From: Sulfurimonas crateris
GTDB lineage: Bacteria; Campylobacterota; Campylobacteria; Campylobacterales; Sulfurimonadaceae
Assembly: GCF_005217605.1 (NCBI RefSeq)
Contig: NZ_SZPX01000006.1
Location: 161,286-225,285 of the forward strand
Length of the DNA: 64,000 bases
Direction of reading: 5' to 3'
Under the pieces are notes generated by a model. The model had not been told where the DNA came from. It saw only the letters and a list, made by a program, of their open reading frames with translations, and did not search any database. Shown piece after piece: positions 50,015 through 59,323 of the stretch (the first letter of the stretch is position 1; every line of letters begins with the position of its first letter). The position numbers were made by a program, and so were the translations under genes.

Positions 50015-51046
50015 ATGGAACTATTTTACGATATATTAAAACAACTTATCCGCATACCAAGCGTCGTTGGAGAGGAACACCCGTTCTTTATGTTTATAAA
50101 AAGAGAGCTTGAAGAGCTGGGCGTAAAGGTCGAGTATTACGACGGTGTACTTATCGCAAAGGGAAGTGACCCGCAGAGTGGCTACATCTCTGCTCACGCC
50201 GACAGACACGGTCTTATCTGCACTGGGCATAACGAATTTCAGTATGCTGCATTTATTGCAAAAAACAAGGCGGACTTGACGGGTGATTCAAGCTCTGAGC
50301 AGCTTCTTCACAACTTTACTGCAAGATTTGTCGATGAAAAAGTTCAGGCGTACGAACCTTGGTCTGGAACCTACTTGGGGCTTGGCTCCATCAAGGATGC
50401 TTTTTTATGCCAAAGAAGAAAGAACATTATCTTTAAAATAGAGGGTTTTGACTATCTTTTTCCAGGAACACCGATAGCTTTTACCGATAAACTTGAGATA
50501 AAAGATGACCTCATCTCGGCACAGCTTGACAATGTCGTAAGTATAGCCATCATTATATATATGTATGCCGTCGGTTATAAAGGGACAGCTTTTTTTACCG
50601 CTTCTGAGGAGGCTGGAAGAAGCTGGAGATTTTTGCTGGAGTGGTTTAGACGTTTTGATATAAAAACAGATGAGCTGCTTGTCCTTGACACAAGCCCATA
50701 CCCTACTCTCGATGAGATCAGAAATATAGATATAGTTATGAGAAACAGAGATTCAAATGCCGTATTTAGATCGCCTTTAAAAAATAGGATAAAGCAGATA
50801 GCTATAAAGAACAAGATACGATATGATTTTAAAGACAGCTACCTAAAAGCTAAAATGGCTAAGAACGGCACTATCAGCTCTCTTGGAACTACAGAGCTTG
50901 GAAGACTTATTCACGCAACAAAAGGGGAGATTCAGGGAACTACCCTGCAGATCCCGACAATAGGCTACCACACAGTCCATGAGACTACTACTAAAACTGC
51001 CGTTGAGAGCATGATAAAGGTTTTAAAAAATCTGTATATAACTTAA
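50015..51046 (+). CDS. M20/M42-type metallopeptidase
   Basis: The 343-residue protein has ISAHADRHGLICTG with first metal ligands near residue 63, SAQLDNVVSIAI with the bridging Asp near 170, FFTASEEAGRSW with the catalytic Glu pair near 196, and the last ligand in IGYHTVHETTTK near 325. This pattern fits M42/M20 aminopeptidases. The gap of 2 bp to the previous gene makes co-translation likely. Peptide or modified amino-acid hydrolysis is the expected role. Confidence 0.8.
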   Translation: MELFYDILKQLIRIPSVVGEEHPFFMFIKRELEELGVKVEYYDGVLIAKGSDPQSGYISAHADRHGLICTGHNEFQYAAFIAKNKADLTGDSSSEQLLHNFTARFVDEKVQAYEPWSGTYLGLGSIKDAFLCQRRKNIIFKIEGFDYLFPGTPIAFTDKLEIKDDLISAQLDNVVSIAIIIYMYAVGYKGTAFFTASEEAGRSWRFLLEWFRRFDIKTDELLVLDTSPYPTLDEIRNIDIVMRNRDSNAVFRSPLKNRIKQIAIKNKIRYDFKDSYLKAKMAKNGTISSLGTTELGRLIHATKGEIQGTTLQIPTIGYHTVHETTTKTAVESMIKVLKNLYIT

Positions 51047-51063
51047 GATATAAAAGGAAAACA

Positions 51064-51849
51064 GTGAGCAATGTACATAATCTGGTAGATAACCTTCATA
51101 TAGAAGACTTGCAAAACGAAACGCATCCATCTATTTTTGATGAAAATGATGGTTATGAGATGTTAATCCTCAGGCTCCCTGTTCTTTTAGATGAGATGAA
51201 AGTTACCTCTACGGGTTTTATTATAACACCTGAGAATAGCTATCTATATATGAGAGACAAAAAAGAGCTCAAGCCCTTGGGAAGCCGCTTTGAAGCCCCT
51301 TATGAGATTCTAGACGGTATAGTCGATGAGCTTTTAAAAGCTTTTGATAGTTACCGCGATCTTATAGAGGATATAGAGGAGAGTCTCTACCTAAACAAAG
51401 CTACAAACTCTTTTATGAACAGATGGCTAAAACTTAAACGCAATATCGTGCGAATCGAGAGAATACTTACACATGCATCTTCGACCATGGATGAGACGAT
51501 TGCATATTATAAAAAGTGTGATGATTTTCCGCTGAACCACTACCTAGATCTTCATGAGCACCTTGAGAGAACATTGCGCTCTGCTTCACTACAGCTCTCA
51601 AAACTTGACTATATCTACAAGTTTTACACAACTCAGACAAACGAGAGAATAAACCGCTCGATCTTTGCACTTACCATTATCTCTGCAATATTCTTGCCTC
51701 TAAATCTGATAGTAGGCTTTTTTGGGATGAATACCAGCGGCTTGCCTTTTTCAGATGGATTATCGGGAACAAACAGCGTTTTAATACTAATGGTCTCCTT
51801 GTCGGTTATAGCTTTTTTGGCTATCTATTTTATGAAAAGAAAAATCTAG
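51064..51849 (+). CDS. CorA-family magnesium/metal transporter
   Basis: The 261-residue protein starts at GTG 51064 with AAAGGA upstream. A cytoplasmic domain with long helices is followed by two C-terminal membrane helices. The first ends in the signature FFGMNTSGLPF near residue 222 (the GMN selectivity loop), the second is VLILMVSLSVIAFLAIYF. The N-terminal domain is shorter than in E. coli CorA. It acts in the inner membrane as a pentameric channel. Confidence 0.9.
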   Translation: MSNVHNLVDNLHIEDLQNETHPSIFDENDGYEMLILRLPVLLDEMKVTSTGFIITPENSYLYMRDKKELKPLGSRFEAPYEILDGIVDELLKAFDSYRDLIEDIEESLYLNKATNSFMNRWLKLKRNIVRIERILTHASSTMDETIAYYKKCDDFPLNHYLDLHEHLERTLRSASLQLSKLDYIYKFYTTQTNERINRSIFALTIISAIFLPLNLIVGFFGMNTSGLPFSDGLSGTNSVLILMVSLSVIAFLAIYFMKRKI

Positions 51850-51870
51850 GGGGTTTTGAAGAGTGTCACT

Positions 51871-51894
51871 AAAACAGGCCAAAAGACCTATTTT
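51871..51894. terminator. Probable bidirectional terminator
   Basis: AAAACAGGCC-AAAA-GACCTATTTT forms an imperfect hairpin (two mismatches) with A/T runs on each side, between the convergent corA and small secreted-protein genes. Confidence 0.5.
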
Positions 51895-51919
51895 AGAAGG
51901 AGAAATAAAATTTTAGATA

Positions 51920-52051
51920 TTAATAAATATCTGAGCTTGGATGGTTAGGCTTACTAATGGGAGTTTTAGCCTCTTTTGTATCGTAGTGGACTACGTTGTC
52001 TGCTTGAAGAGCACCTAATGTCAATGCGATTAATAAAATGATGTTTTTCAT
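51920..52051 (-). CDS. Small exported protein, 43 aa
   Basis: An ATG at 52051 with AAGGA seven bases upstream opens a 43-residue frame. It has a signal peptide (MKNIILLIALTLGALQA) and a short hydrophilic mature part (DNVVHYDTKEAKTPISKP...). The mature peptide would be about 26 residues. It stands alone between corA and the oxygenase gene with its own terminator. No family is recognised. Confidence 0.65.
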   Translation of the reverse strand: MKNIILLIALTLGALQADNVVHYDTKEAKTPISKPNHPSSDIY

Positions 52052-52267
52052 TTTGGTTTCCTTTGGTAAGAACGCGTTACGCTCTAAATTTTTAAATCAG
52101 AGTAATTTTATCCGATTTAACTTTTATGTTTCTTATCACTTTTTAACTACATAACAGTTTTAAGATTTTTTTAATTTTTTTGAAATATTCCTAATCACAA
52201 TTTACTCTAACTCAGATACAATTCTAAAATTATAAATTACATAACAAAACCTCTTTTAAACATAGGT

Positions 52268-53005
52268 TTGCAAAGTAGCCAAATGCACCAGATAAGCAAC
52301 CACATATTTTGCGACGACTTCATCGCAGAACTAAAACTTGAAATGCGTCTGTTAGCAAATCCATACTATGACTATCCATATCTTATTATTAAAAATTTCT
52401 TCTCAAAAGCGATCTGCCATGAGATCTCGGAGTACGCCTATAACACCTCAGAGGGAGAAAAAGCAAAGGTAAAGACAAGAGTTTTGGGCAGTGTAGTAGA
52501 TCCAAGCGTGGATGAGAGCATCAGAAAGACTCTCATTCATAAACTATCTGAACTTCATCAGGGGCTCTATGAAGAGAACTTTAAAATATATCAGCCCCAA
52601 ATTGAGCGCTTCTTCAGCGTAGCACTCACTACATCTACAACTCTTCAGGCGCTCGAATACACAAAAGGGTCATTTTATATAAAACATTCGGATGATTCAA
52701 ACGAGCTGGTAGATGCCCATGGCAGAACGGTAGGCTTTGTTCAGGTGGCACCACAACGCAAGATCACCACAGTTCTATTTACAACCCCGCATAAAAACCA
52801 TAGCCGTGAGGAGTACAGTTTTAGCGGCGGAGAACTGGTTTTTAATTATCTCTTCGATGCAGAAGGCAAGCAGATAAAACTCTACCCGGAGGCGGGAGAT
52901 ATGATAGTTTTTCCAAGCAACCCCATATATAGCCATGAAGTACTGCCCATAAAAGACGGCTACAGGCTGACTCTAGTTCAGTGGCATAACGCCATTGTCA
53001 ACTAA
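52268..53005 (+). CDS. 2-oxoglutarate/Fe(II)-dependent oxygenase (prolyl 4-hydroxylase-like)
   Basis: The product (up to 245 residues) has the double-stranded beta-helix signature: the HxD iron pair in FYIKHSDDSNEL near residue 140, FSGGELVFNY, PEAGDMIVFPS, the distal His in YSHEVLPI and the 2-oxoglutarate-binding Arg in GYRLTLVQW. The 5' end is uncertain: the frame opens with TTG at 52268 just after AGG, while the first ATG is 52283 without a clear ribosome binding site. It likely hydroxylates a protein or small molecule. Confidence 0.85.
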   Translation: MQSSQMHQISNHIFCDDFIAELKLEMRLLANPYYDYPYLIIKNFFSKAICHEISEYAYNTSEGEKAKVKTRVLGSVVDPSVDESIRKTLIHKLSELHQGLYEENFKIYQPQIERFFSVALTTSTTLQALEYTKGSFYIKHSDDSNELVDAHGRTVGFVQVAPQRKITTVLFTTPHKNHSREEYSFSGGELVFNYLFDAEGKQIKLYPEAGDMIVFPSNPIYSHEVLPIKDGYRLTLVQWHNAIVN

Positions 53006-53051
53006 ACTACATTGAGAGTTTGAGATAACCCCAAATCCGCTATAATTTCAC

Positions 53052-55025
53052 ATGTCAAAATTTAAAGTTTATTCAGATTATTCGCCTGCAGGCGACCAGC
53101 CTACAGCCATTAAAACCCTAAGCGATTCTATTTTAAAAGGGAACCGTTACCAAGCCCTAGAGGGCGTGACCGGAAGCGGAAAGACCTACACAATGGCAAG
53201 TGTTATAGAAAAAGTGCAGATGCCGACCATCATAATGACGCACAACAAAACTCTTGCTGCTCAGCTCTACTCTGAGTTTAGACAATTTTTTCCAAACAAC
53301 CATGTAGAGTATTTTGTCTCCTACTACGACTACTATCAGCCCGAGGCTTACATCCCGCGTCAAGACCTCTTTATTGAAAAAGACAGCGCCATAAACGATG
53401 AGCTTGAGCGTCTTCGCCTCTCCTCAACCGCAAATCTTCTCAGCTATGATGACGTTATCGTCGTGGCTTCCGTCTCTGCAAACTACGGTTTGGGAGACCC
53501 TGAAGAGTATGAAAATATGGTGCAGTCCATTGCCATAGGCGACACAATTGCACAAAAAAAGCTTCTTCTTCGCCTTGTCGAAATGGGCTATAGTCGAAAC
53601 GATACCTACTTCGACAGCGGGCATATACGCGTAAACGGCGAGACTCTAGATGTTTTTCCGCCCTACTTTGAACAAGAGGCTATCCGCATAGAGTTTTTTG
53701 GTGACGAGATAGAGGCAATCTATACCTTTGATGTAATAGATAACAAAAAGCTTGAAGAGCATAAACAGTTTACCATCTACGCAACCTCGCAGTTTAGTGT
53801 TAGCCAAGAGAAAATGGCAGTTGCGATAAAGCGCATAGAAGAGGAGCTTGACGAGAGGCTTGCTTACTTTCAAAAAGAGGGCAAACTAGTTGAGTATCAG
53901 CGCCTAAAACAGAGGGTAGAGTTTGATCTTGAGATGCTGCAAACGACGGGAATGTGTAAAGGTGTAGAGAACTACTCACGACTGCTCACAAACAAAAAAC
54001 CCGGAGAAGCACCCTACACTCTGCTTGATTACTTTGCTCTGCACCATAAAGAGTATCTCGTAATAGTTGATGAGTCACACGTCTCACTTCCACAATACCG
54101 AGGAATGTACGCAGGGGACAGAGCAAGAAAAGAGGTTCTTGTAGATTACGGTTTTCGTCTGCCAAGTGCGCTTGACAATAGACCATTGATGCTGGATGAG
54201 TATATACACAAAGCTCCTCACTACCTTTTTGTCTCTGCAACGCCCTCCTTGTACGAGCTTGAGATGTCAAGCACTATAGCAAAACAGATCATCCGTCCAA
54301 CTGGACTTCTTGACCCCGTTTTGGAGATAAAACCATCTACAAATCAGGTGGAAGATATACATGATGAGATAAAAAAGGTCACAGTGAAAAATGAGCGTGT
54401 TTTAATAACCGTTCTTACAAAAAAGATGGCAGAGGCACTTACGAAATATCTCGCAGATCTTGGAATAAAAGTGCAATATATGCACTCAGATATTGATACG
54501 ATTGAGAGGAATCAGATAATCCGCTCACTGCGTCTTGGCGAATTTGACGTTCTCATAGGGATCAACCTTCTGCGTGAAGGGCTTGACTTGCCAGAAGTGA
54601 GTCTTGTAGCAATATTGGATGCCGACAAAGAGGGGTTTTTAAGAAGCGAGACATCACTTATCCAGACGATCGGAAGAGGTGCTAGAAATGCAAACGGCAG
54701 AGTTATTCTGTATGCAAATAAAATCACTTCCTCTATGCAAAAAGCTATTGACATCACTAATGCCAGAAGAGAGATGCAGGAGAAGTACAACAAAGAGCAT
54801 AATATTACGCCGACAACTACCATCCGCAAACTTGATGAAAATCTCAAAGTAGAAGATTACGGCGGTATTTACCAAAAGCATAAAAAAATGGATAAAATTC
54901 CTCCTGCAGAGAGAAAAGCGATGGTAAAAGAGCTATCACTAAAGATGAAAGAAGCAGCTCGTGAGCTAAACTTTGAAGAGGCTGCACGACTTCGTGACGA
55001 GATAACAAAAATTAAAAAACTATAG
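53052..55025 (+). CDS. uvrB: Excinuclease ABC subunit B
   Basis: The 657-residue protein is full length for Uvr[11 protein letters not shown] (Walker A) near residue 38, the beta-hairpin [12 protein letters not shown] near 93, [10 protein letters not shown] (Walker B) near 337, [13 protein letters not shown] near 500 and [10 protein letters not shown] near 537. A C-terminal UvrC-binding coiled coil closes it ([14 protein letters not shown]). It loads with UvrA at lesions in nucleotide excision repair. All helicase motifs look intact. Confidence 0.97.
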   Translation: MSKFKVYSDYSPAGDQPTAIKTLSDSILKGNRYQALEGVTGSGKTYTMASVIEKVQMPTIIMTHNKTLAAQLYSEFRQFFPNNHVEYFVSYYDYYQPEAYIPRQDLFIEKDSAINDELERLRLSSTANLLSYDDVIVVASVSANYGLGDPEEYENMVQSIAIGDTIAQKKLLLRLVEMGYSRNDTYFDSGHIRVNGETLDVFPPYFEQEAIRIEFFGDEIEAIYTFDVIDNKKLEEHKQFTIYATSQFSVSQEKMAVAIKRIEEELDERLAYFQKEGKLVEYQRLKQRVEFDLEMLQTTGMCKGVENYSRLLTNKKPGEAPYTLLDYFALHHKEYLVIVDESHVSLPQYRGMYAGDRARKEVLVDYGFRLPSALDNRPLMLDEYIHKAPHYLFVSATPSLYELEMSSTIAKQIIRPTGLLDPVLEIKPSTNQVEDIHDEIKKVTVKNERVLITVLTKKMAEALTKYLADLGIKVQYMHSDIDTIERNQIIRSLRLGEFDVLIGINLLREGLDLPEVSLVAILDADKEGFLRSETSLIQTIGRGARNANGRVILYANKITSSMQKAIDITNARREMQEKYNKEHNITPTTTIRKLDENLKVEDYGGIYQKHKKMDKIPPAERKAMVKELSLKMKEAARELNFEEAARLRDEITKIKKL

Positions 55026-55036
55026 GACAAAAACTG

Positions 55037-55603
55037 ATGGAAGATACATTTAGCAATCTTGCTACTTACGGATATATAGGACTTTTCCTCTACTCTCTTG
55101 GCGGAGGGTTTGTAGCGATCATTGCAGCAGGGGTCCTCTCTTTTATGGGCAAAATGGACTTGACGACATCTATTCTTATCGCTTTTGTTGCAAACGCACT
55201 TGGCGACTTTTTACTATTTTATATGGCAAGATACCAAAAAACAATGATGATGGACGGTCTAAAAAAACATAGAAGAAAACTTGCCCTTGCACACATCATG
55301 ATGAAGAAAAACGGCTCATGGATAATACTTTTTCAAAAATTTGTGTATGGGATAAAGACACTTATTCCAATAGCGATCGGTCTAACCAAATATGACTTTA
55401 AAAAATTTGCCATTCTTAATGTTTTAAGTGCAGGAGTTTGGGCACTTGCTTTTGGGCTTGGAAGTTACTATTCTGGAAGTTTCTTGATGAATATAGCCGA
55501 GACAATAAGTCAAAAGCCTTGGATCGCGCCTATTGTTTTAGTTGTGCTTGGTGGGGCTTTATGGTTATATATGACTCACGCGACGAAAAGAAAGGTCAAA
55601 TAG
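55037..55603 (+). CDS. DedA-family membrane protein
   Basis: The 188-residue protein has about five hydrophobic segments and the DedA/SNARE-associated pattern: GFVAIIAAGVLSFMG, FVANALGDFLLFYMARY, and FVYGIKTLIPIAIGLTKYDFKKF containing the conserved G-x-x-x-x-x-P stretch. DedA proteins are flippase-like transporters of undecaprenyl phosphate or lipids in the inner membrane. It follows uvrB by 11 bp and ends in a terminator shared with the convergent pckA. Confidence 0.88.
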   Translation: MEDTFSNLATYGYIGLFLYSLGGGFVAIIAAGVLSFMGKMDLTTSILIAFVANALGDFLLFYMARYQKTMMMDGLKKHRRKLALAHIMMKKNGSWIILFQKFVYGIKTLIPIAIGLTKYDFKKFAILNVLSAGVWALAFGLGSYYSGSFLMNIAETISQKPWIAPIVLVVLGGALWLYMTHATKRKVK

Positions 55604-55622
55604 AGAGTTTTTTAACTCTCTA
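55601..55622. terminator. Bidirectional terminator between dedA and pckA
   Basis: TAGAGAGTT-TTTT-AACTCTCTA is a perfect 9-bp stem with a 4-nt loop that overlaps the pckA stop codon and the end of the dedA-family gene. Confidence 0.7.
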
Positions 55623-57198
55623 TCTTTGGTCCTGCTGCAGAGTAGTCAAATTCGCTGTCCTCACTCTGATACTTTTTAAAGTTCTCTATAAACATCTCAG
55701 CCAATGTATCTCTAGTTTTGTCAAACTCCTCTTTATTAGCCCATGCATTACGAGGGTTGAGGATCTCAGGATTTATCTCTCCTAGAGTCTTTGGAACATG
55801 AAGACCAAACGTTCTTGTTACATCAAACTCACTGCTTTTTATGCTTCCGTCTAGTATCGCGTTTATACAAGCACGAGTGTCTTTGATGCTCATTCTGTGA
55901 CCAACACCGTAAGCACCGCCTGTCCAGCCTGTATTTACAAGATATACGTTTACGCCGTGTTTATCGATCTTCTCACCTAAAAGCTTGGCATACACCGTAG
56001 GGTGAAGCGGCAAGAAAGCCTCTCCAAAACATGCGCTGAATGTTGCTACAGGCTCTGTTATACCGCGCTCTGTTCCTGCAACTTTTGCAGTATATCCGCT
56101 TAAGAAGTAGTACATTGCTTGTTCACGAGTAAGTTTTGATACCGGAGGAAGAACGCCAAAAGCGTCCGCAGTTAAGAAGATTATGTTTTCAGGGTGACCC
56201 GCGCCCAAAGATGGTTCGTGGTTGTCTATATGCTCTATCGGGTAAGAGACTCTGGTGTTCTCTGTTTTACTTGAGTCTTCGTAATCGACCTCGCCGTCAC
56301 CATACATGACGACATTTTCAAGCAGAGCACCAGGCCTAATGGCGTTATAGATCTCAGGCTCGCTCTTGCCGTCAAGGTTTATGACCTTGGCGTAACAGCC
56401 TCCCTCAAAGTTAAATACACCTTCATCATCCCATCCATGTTCATCATCGCCGATAAGTCTTCTGTGCGGATCTGTTGAGAGAGTAGTCTTTCCTGTACCG
56501 CTAAGTCCGAAGAAAAGTGCAGTATCACCGCGCTCTCCGACATTTGCAGAACAGTGCATAGAGAGCTTGCCCTCTAGTGGCAGCCAGTAGTTCATCATAG
56601 AGAAGATGCCCTTTTTCAGCTCGCCGCCGTACCATGTACCGCCGATAATAGCCAGATTGTTCTCAATATCAAAAAGGACAAAAACCTCAGAGTTAAGCCC
56701 ATGCTCCATCCATTTATCATTAACGGCTTTGCAAGCGTTTAGTACCGTAAACTCAGGCTTGAAGTTCTCTAATTCTTCCTCATTAGGGCGGATAAACATA
56801 TTTTTAACAAAGTGAGACTGCCATGCTATCTCTGTTACAAAACGTATTGATTTTTTTGAAGCTTCGCTTGAACCGCTGAAAACATCAGTTATATAAAGAT
56901 CTTTTCCAGAGAGTTGCTCTCTTGAGAGATCCAAAAGTTCATTGAATATCTCTTCGCTGATCTTTTGATTTACATCGCCCCAAGCGATATATTGATTTGA
57001 CGGATAACGATCTACAAAATATTTGTCTTTTGGACTGCGACCGGTAAAAATTCCCGTGTCCACAGCTGTTGCACCTTTTTTTGTTACAACACACTCATCA
57101 TTTTCAATCTCATGTCGAATTAGTTCATCATAACTTAGATTATGATAAATCTTACCAACACTTTTTAAGCCTATCTCTTCTAACTCGGTTAAGTTCAT
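55612..57198 (-). CDS. pckA: Phosphoenolpyruvate carboxykinase (ATP)
   Basis: The 528-residue protein is full length for ATP-dependent PEPCK and converts oxaloacetate and ATP to PEP, linking the TCA pool to gluconeogenesis in the cytosol. Visible motifs are [12 protein letters not shown] near residue 54, [14 protein letters not shown] near 189, the P-loop [12 protein letters not shown] near 231, [21 protein letters not shown] (metal site) in pieces near 250, and [14 protein letters not shown] near 345. AAGG precedes the ATG. It is a single gene on the minus strand in core surroundings. Confidence 0.97.
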   Translation of the reverse strand: MNLTELEEIGLKSVGKIYHNLSYDELIRHEIENDECVVTKKGATAVDTGIFTGRSPKDKYFVDRYPSNQYIAWGDVNQKISEEIFNELLDLSREQLSGKDLYITDVFSGSSEASKKSIRFVTEIAWQSHFVKNMFIRPNEEELENFKPEFTVLNACKAVNDKWMEHGLNSEVFVLFDIENNLAIIGGTWYGGELKKGIFSMMNYWLPLEGKLSMHCSANVGERGDTALFFGLSGTGKTTLSTDPHRRLIGDDEHGWDDEGVFNFEGGCYAKVINLDGKSEPEIYNAIRPGALLENVVMYGDGEVDYEDSSKTENTRVSYPIEHIDNHEPSLGAGHPENIIFLTADAFGVLPPVSKLTREQAMYYFLSGYTAKVAGTERGITEPVATFSACFGEAFLPLHPTVYAKLLGEKIDKHGVNVYLVNTGWTGGAYGVGHRMSIKDTRACINAILDGSIKSSEFDVTRTFGLHVPKTLGEINPEILNPRNAWANKEEFDKTRDTLAEMFIENFKKYQSEDSEFDYSAAGPKIES

Positions 57199-57359
57199 AA
57201 CTTGCCTTATGGTACTTTTTAATTATGGGTGGAATTATACACTTAATAAACATAAATTAAAAGTAAATATCGAGCATCAATTCTATTTTTTAATAACTTT
57301 TCCAATAGGTTAATTGCAGAAAATTTACTTTAAGAATTTTTTGGTAAAATTTCGCTCTT

Positions 57360-57435
57360 GCTCGCATAACTCAGTTGGTAGAGTGTTACCTCGACAAGGT
57401 AAAAGTCACTGGTTCGAGTCCAGTTGTGAGCACCA
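57360..57435 (+). tRNA. tRNA-Val (anticodon GAC) with C at position 33
   Basis: A complete 76-nt cloverleaf: acceptor GCTCGCA / TGTGAGC, D arm ACTC/GAGT, anticodon stem TTACC / GGTAA with loop TCGACAA, T arm ACTGG-TTCGAGT-CCAGT, and an encoded CCA. The anticodon reads GAC (codons GUC/GUU). The base before the anticodon is C in place of the almost universal U33. The integrase gene begins 152 bp after its 3' end, so it is the element's attachment site. Confidence 0.9.
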
Positions 57436-57536
57436 CTATTTATTACTACTAATTACTTATTTTAGGCACTTTCAGCTTCCCCTATGTTTTACTTGTTACA
57501 ATTTCCATATATCCATTTACTACTAAATACTGATAA

Positions 57537-57561
57537 AATGTTGCGGTAAATGTTGCGGTAA
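57537..57561. repeat. Tandem 12-bp-period repeat, probable integrase arm sites
   Basis: AATGTTGCGGTAA occurs twice with a 12-bp period (57537-57549, 57549-57561), 26 bp before the integrase start and about 100 bp from the tRNA end. Such repeats beside an integrase are the usual arm-type sites of attL/attR. A second role as integrase operator is likely from the position. Confidence 0.6.
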
Positions 57562-57586
57562 GATTTTAAACAAGGTAGAAATAAAA

Positions 57587-58687
57587 ATGTCTGATTTGAT
57601 AAAAACAAAATTTGCAGGTATTTACTATAAAGAAGAGCCTAAAACAAAGGTTAAAACCTACATTGCCAGAATAAATATAAGAGGTCTTATTAACACGGAA
57701 CAGATAGTCGGGTACTCTAATGATACAATAAGAACAAACCCCTCTATAGCCTTTCAAAAGAGAAATGAACTCATACAAAAAATAAAAGCCGGAGACTCTA
57801 TAAGAGCAGAGGATAATCCGACACTTGACTCATATTTTAATGAGTATATGGATTTTAAAGAGAGCGGCAATTTGTTATCCGCTAAAAAAATAACTGTCTA
57901 TAAATCATTTTACCGCAACCATATACCGCAACATTTGAAGTCAAAAAAGCTCAAGCAGATTACAAAAGACGATTTTCAAAAGGTAATAAATATTATGGTT
58001 AAGAATGGATCTAAACCAAGTTTTATAGAAACCGTAAAAACTTGTTTCTCTCCAATCTTCAATGATGCAATAGAAAAGAGCATTATTGCTAAAAATGTAA
58101 TTAAAGGTTTGAAGTTCCCGGACTACGACCCAAACAAATATTTTAACTTACCTGACAATAAAGTAAAAGCTCTTTTTGAAGCAATTATGAATATTGCAAA
58201 TAATAAATATAGAGTTATGTTTATGTTTTTACTCAGAGGCAGAAGAGCCGGAGAAGTTTTAAGTATGCAATGGTCTGATTTAAACTTTGAAAATAAAACT
58301 TATAATATTCGAGACTCTCAATCTAAAGTAAGAAAAAATCTTACTTTTTCTCTTGATGATGAGCTTTTGGCACATTTTGAATACTTAGATAAAAAAGAGA
58401 GCGGCTTTATCTTTATAAATCCAAAAACAGATAGACCATATTTTACATTTCCAGTTCGAGTATGGAACCGCATTAGAAAAGATGTAGGAATAGAAGAGAT
58501 GACTATACATGATTTTAGACATTTGCTAGGATTTACGCTTGTGAATAATAATGTGCCGTTAGAGCATATCTCTAAAGCTCTGGGACACTCTAAAATCACA
58601 ACTACACAAAGATATAGCAATCAAAAAGAACTAATGGCTAAACAAGCTGTAGATGTATTTTTGGGGATTATTCAAAAAAATAGTTAA
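57587..58687 (+). CDS. int: Tyrosine integrase of the tRNA-Val element
   Basis: The 366-residue protein has an N-terminal arm-binding domain, a SAM-like core-binding domain (TLDSYFNEYMDFKESGNLLS) and the catalytic domain with Arg in LRGRRAGEVLSMQW near residue 221, HDFRH near 307, LGHSKITTTQRYS with His near 330 and the nucleophile Tyr near 338. All catalytic residues are present. It should integrate the element at the 3' end of the adjacent tRNA-Val. The far att site is outside the window. Confidence 0.93.
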   Translation: MSDLIKTKFAGIYYKEEPKTKVKTYIARINIRGLINTEQIVGYSNDTIRTNPSIAFQKRNELIQKIKAGDSIRAEDNPTLDSYFNEYMDFKESGNLLSAKKITVYKSFYRNHIPQHLKSKKLKQITKDDFQKVINIMVKNGSKPSFIETVKTCFSPIFNDAIEKSIIAKNVIKGLKFPDYDPNKYFNLPDNKVKALFEAIMNIANNKYRVMFMFLLRGRRAGEVLSMQWSDLNFENKTYNIRDSQSKVRKNLTFSLDDELLAHFEYLDKKESGFIFINPKTDRPYFTFPVRVWNRIRKDVGIEEMTIHDFRHLLGFTLVNNNVPLEHISKALGHSKITTTQRYSNQKELMAKQAVDVFLGIIQKNS

Positions 58688-59113
58688 TTACTCTTTATTT
58701 ATATCGCCTAAATAAGCCGGCTTAGGATACATAGTCATTACTGCTTCATGCAAGCTCTTTTTTGTCTCTTCTCGACGTTCTTCTTCTGTCATATCATGAT
58801 AACTTTTTTCTTTTTTTGCAGTATTGCTCTTTTGCTGTTGCTTTTCATCTGAATTAACTGTTTTTATCAATGGCTTTATCGAGATAATTTTTTCAGGATC
58901 AGACTGTAATTTGGTTTTGTTTCTTTTGAGCCATTTGCTCAAATTTGAATCAGTAATACCTGTTTTATTTTTTGATACACTTCTAAGATACTCTATAACC
59001 TGCTTTTGAGAATACTCTTTCTCCAGCAGTGTAAAAATAGTATCCCTATGTTTTTCAAATACGCTTTTTCTCTTATTTGGCTCGTTATTCGTTAAAAATT
59101 CCTCCAAAGACAT
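58688..59113 (-). CDS. DNA-binding accessory protein beside the relaxase
   Basis: From the ATG at 59113 (GGAG six bases upstream; an ATG at 59125 is the alternative) the product has 141 residues. The N-terminal half carries a helix-turn-helix-like pattern (YSQKQVIEYLRSVSKN ... TDSNLSKWLKRNK), and the rest is a charged, disordered linker with KKEKSYHDMTEEERREETK. It is divergent from the relaxase gene, and the shared promoter region holds phased TTGAATA boxes. This suggests a relaxosome accessory factor or repressor that binds them. That role is inference. Confidence 0.6.
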   Translation of the reverse strand: MSLEEFLTNNEPNKRKSVFEKHRDTIFTLLEKEYSQKQVIEYLRSVSKNKTGITDSNLSKWLKRNKTKLQSDPEKIISIKPLIKTVNSDEKQQQKSNTAKKEKSYHDMTEEERREETKKSLHEAVMTMYPKPAYLGDINKE

Positions 59114-59125
59114 ATTTGACTCCAT

Positions 59126-59235
59126 TTGAATAATTTTGACTAATTATAGCATTTATTTTCCTTATTTTGAATGTTATTTACCTTAGTTGAATATATATGA
59201 AATAAATTGAATAATAATTGAAACAAACTTGAATA
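59126..59235. repeat. Array of six phased TTGAAT(A) boxes
   Basis: TTGAAT(A) boxes begin at 59126, 59167, 59187, 59207, 59218 (TTGAAA) and 59229. The spacings of 41, 20, 20, 11 and 11 bp are close to whole helical turns, so the boxes lie on one face of the DNA. The array sits between the divergent accessory and relaxase genes. It may be an operator, or the accessory-protein site of oriT or an origin. Confidence 0.55.
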
Positions 59236-59323
59236 TTAATAATCAGGTATGGGCATAAAAAAATTATGATATAATTTTCTATACTTTTTGCTATATGCTC
59301 AACTGTCGTCGAGCTTGAAAGAG

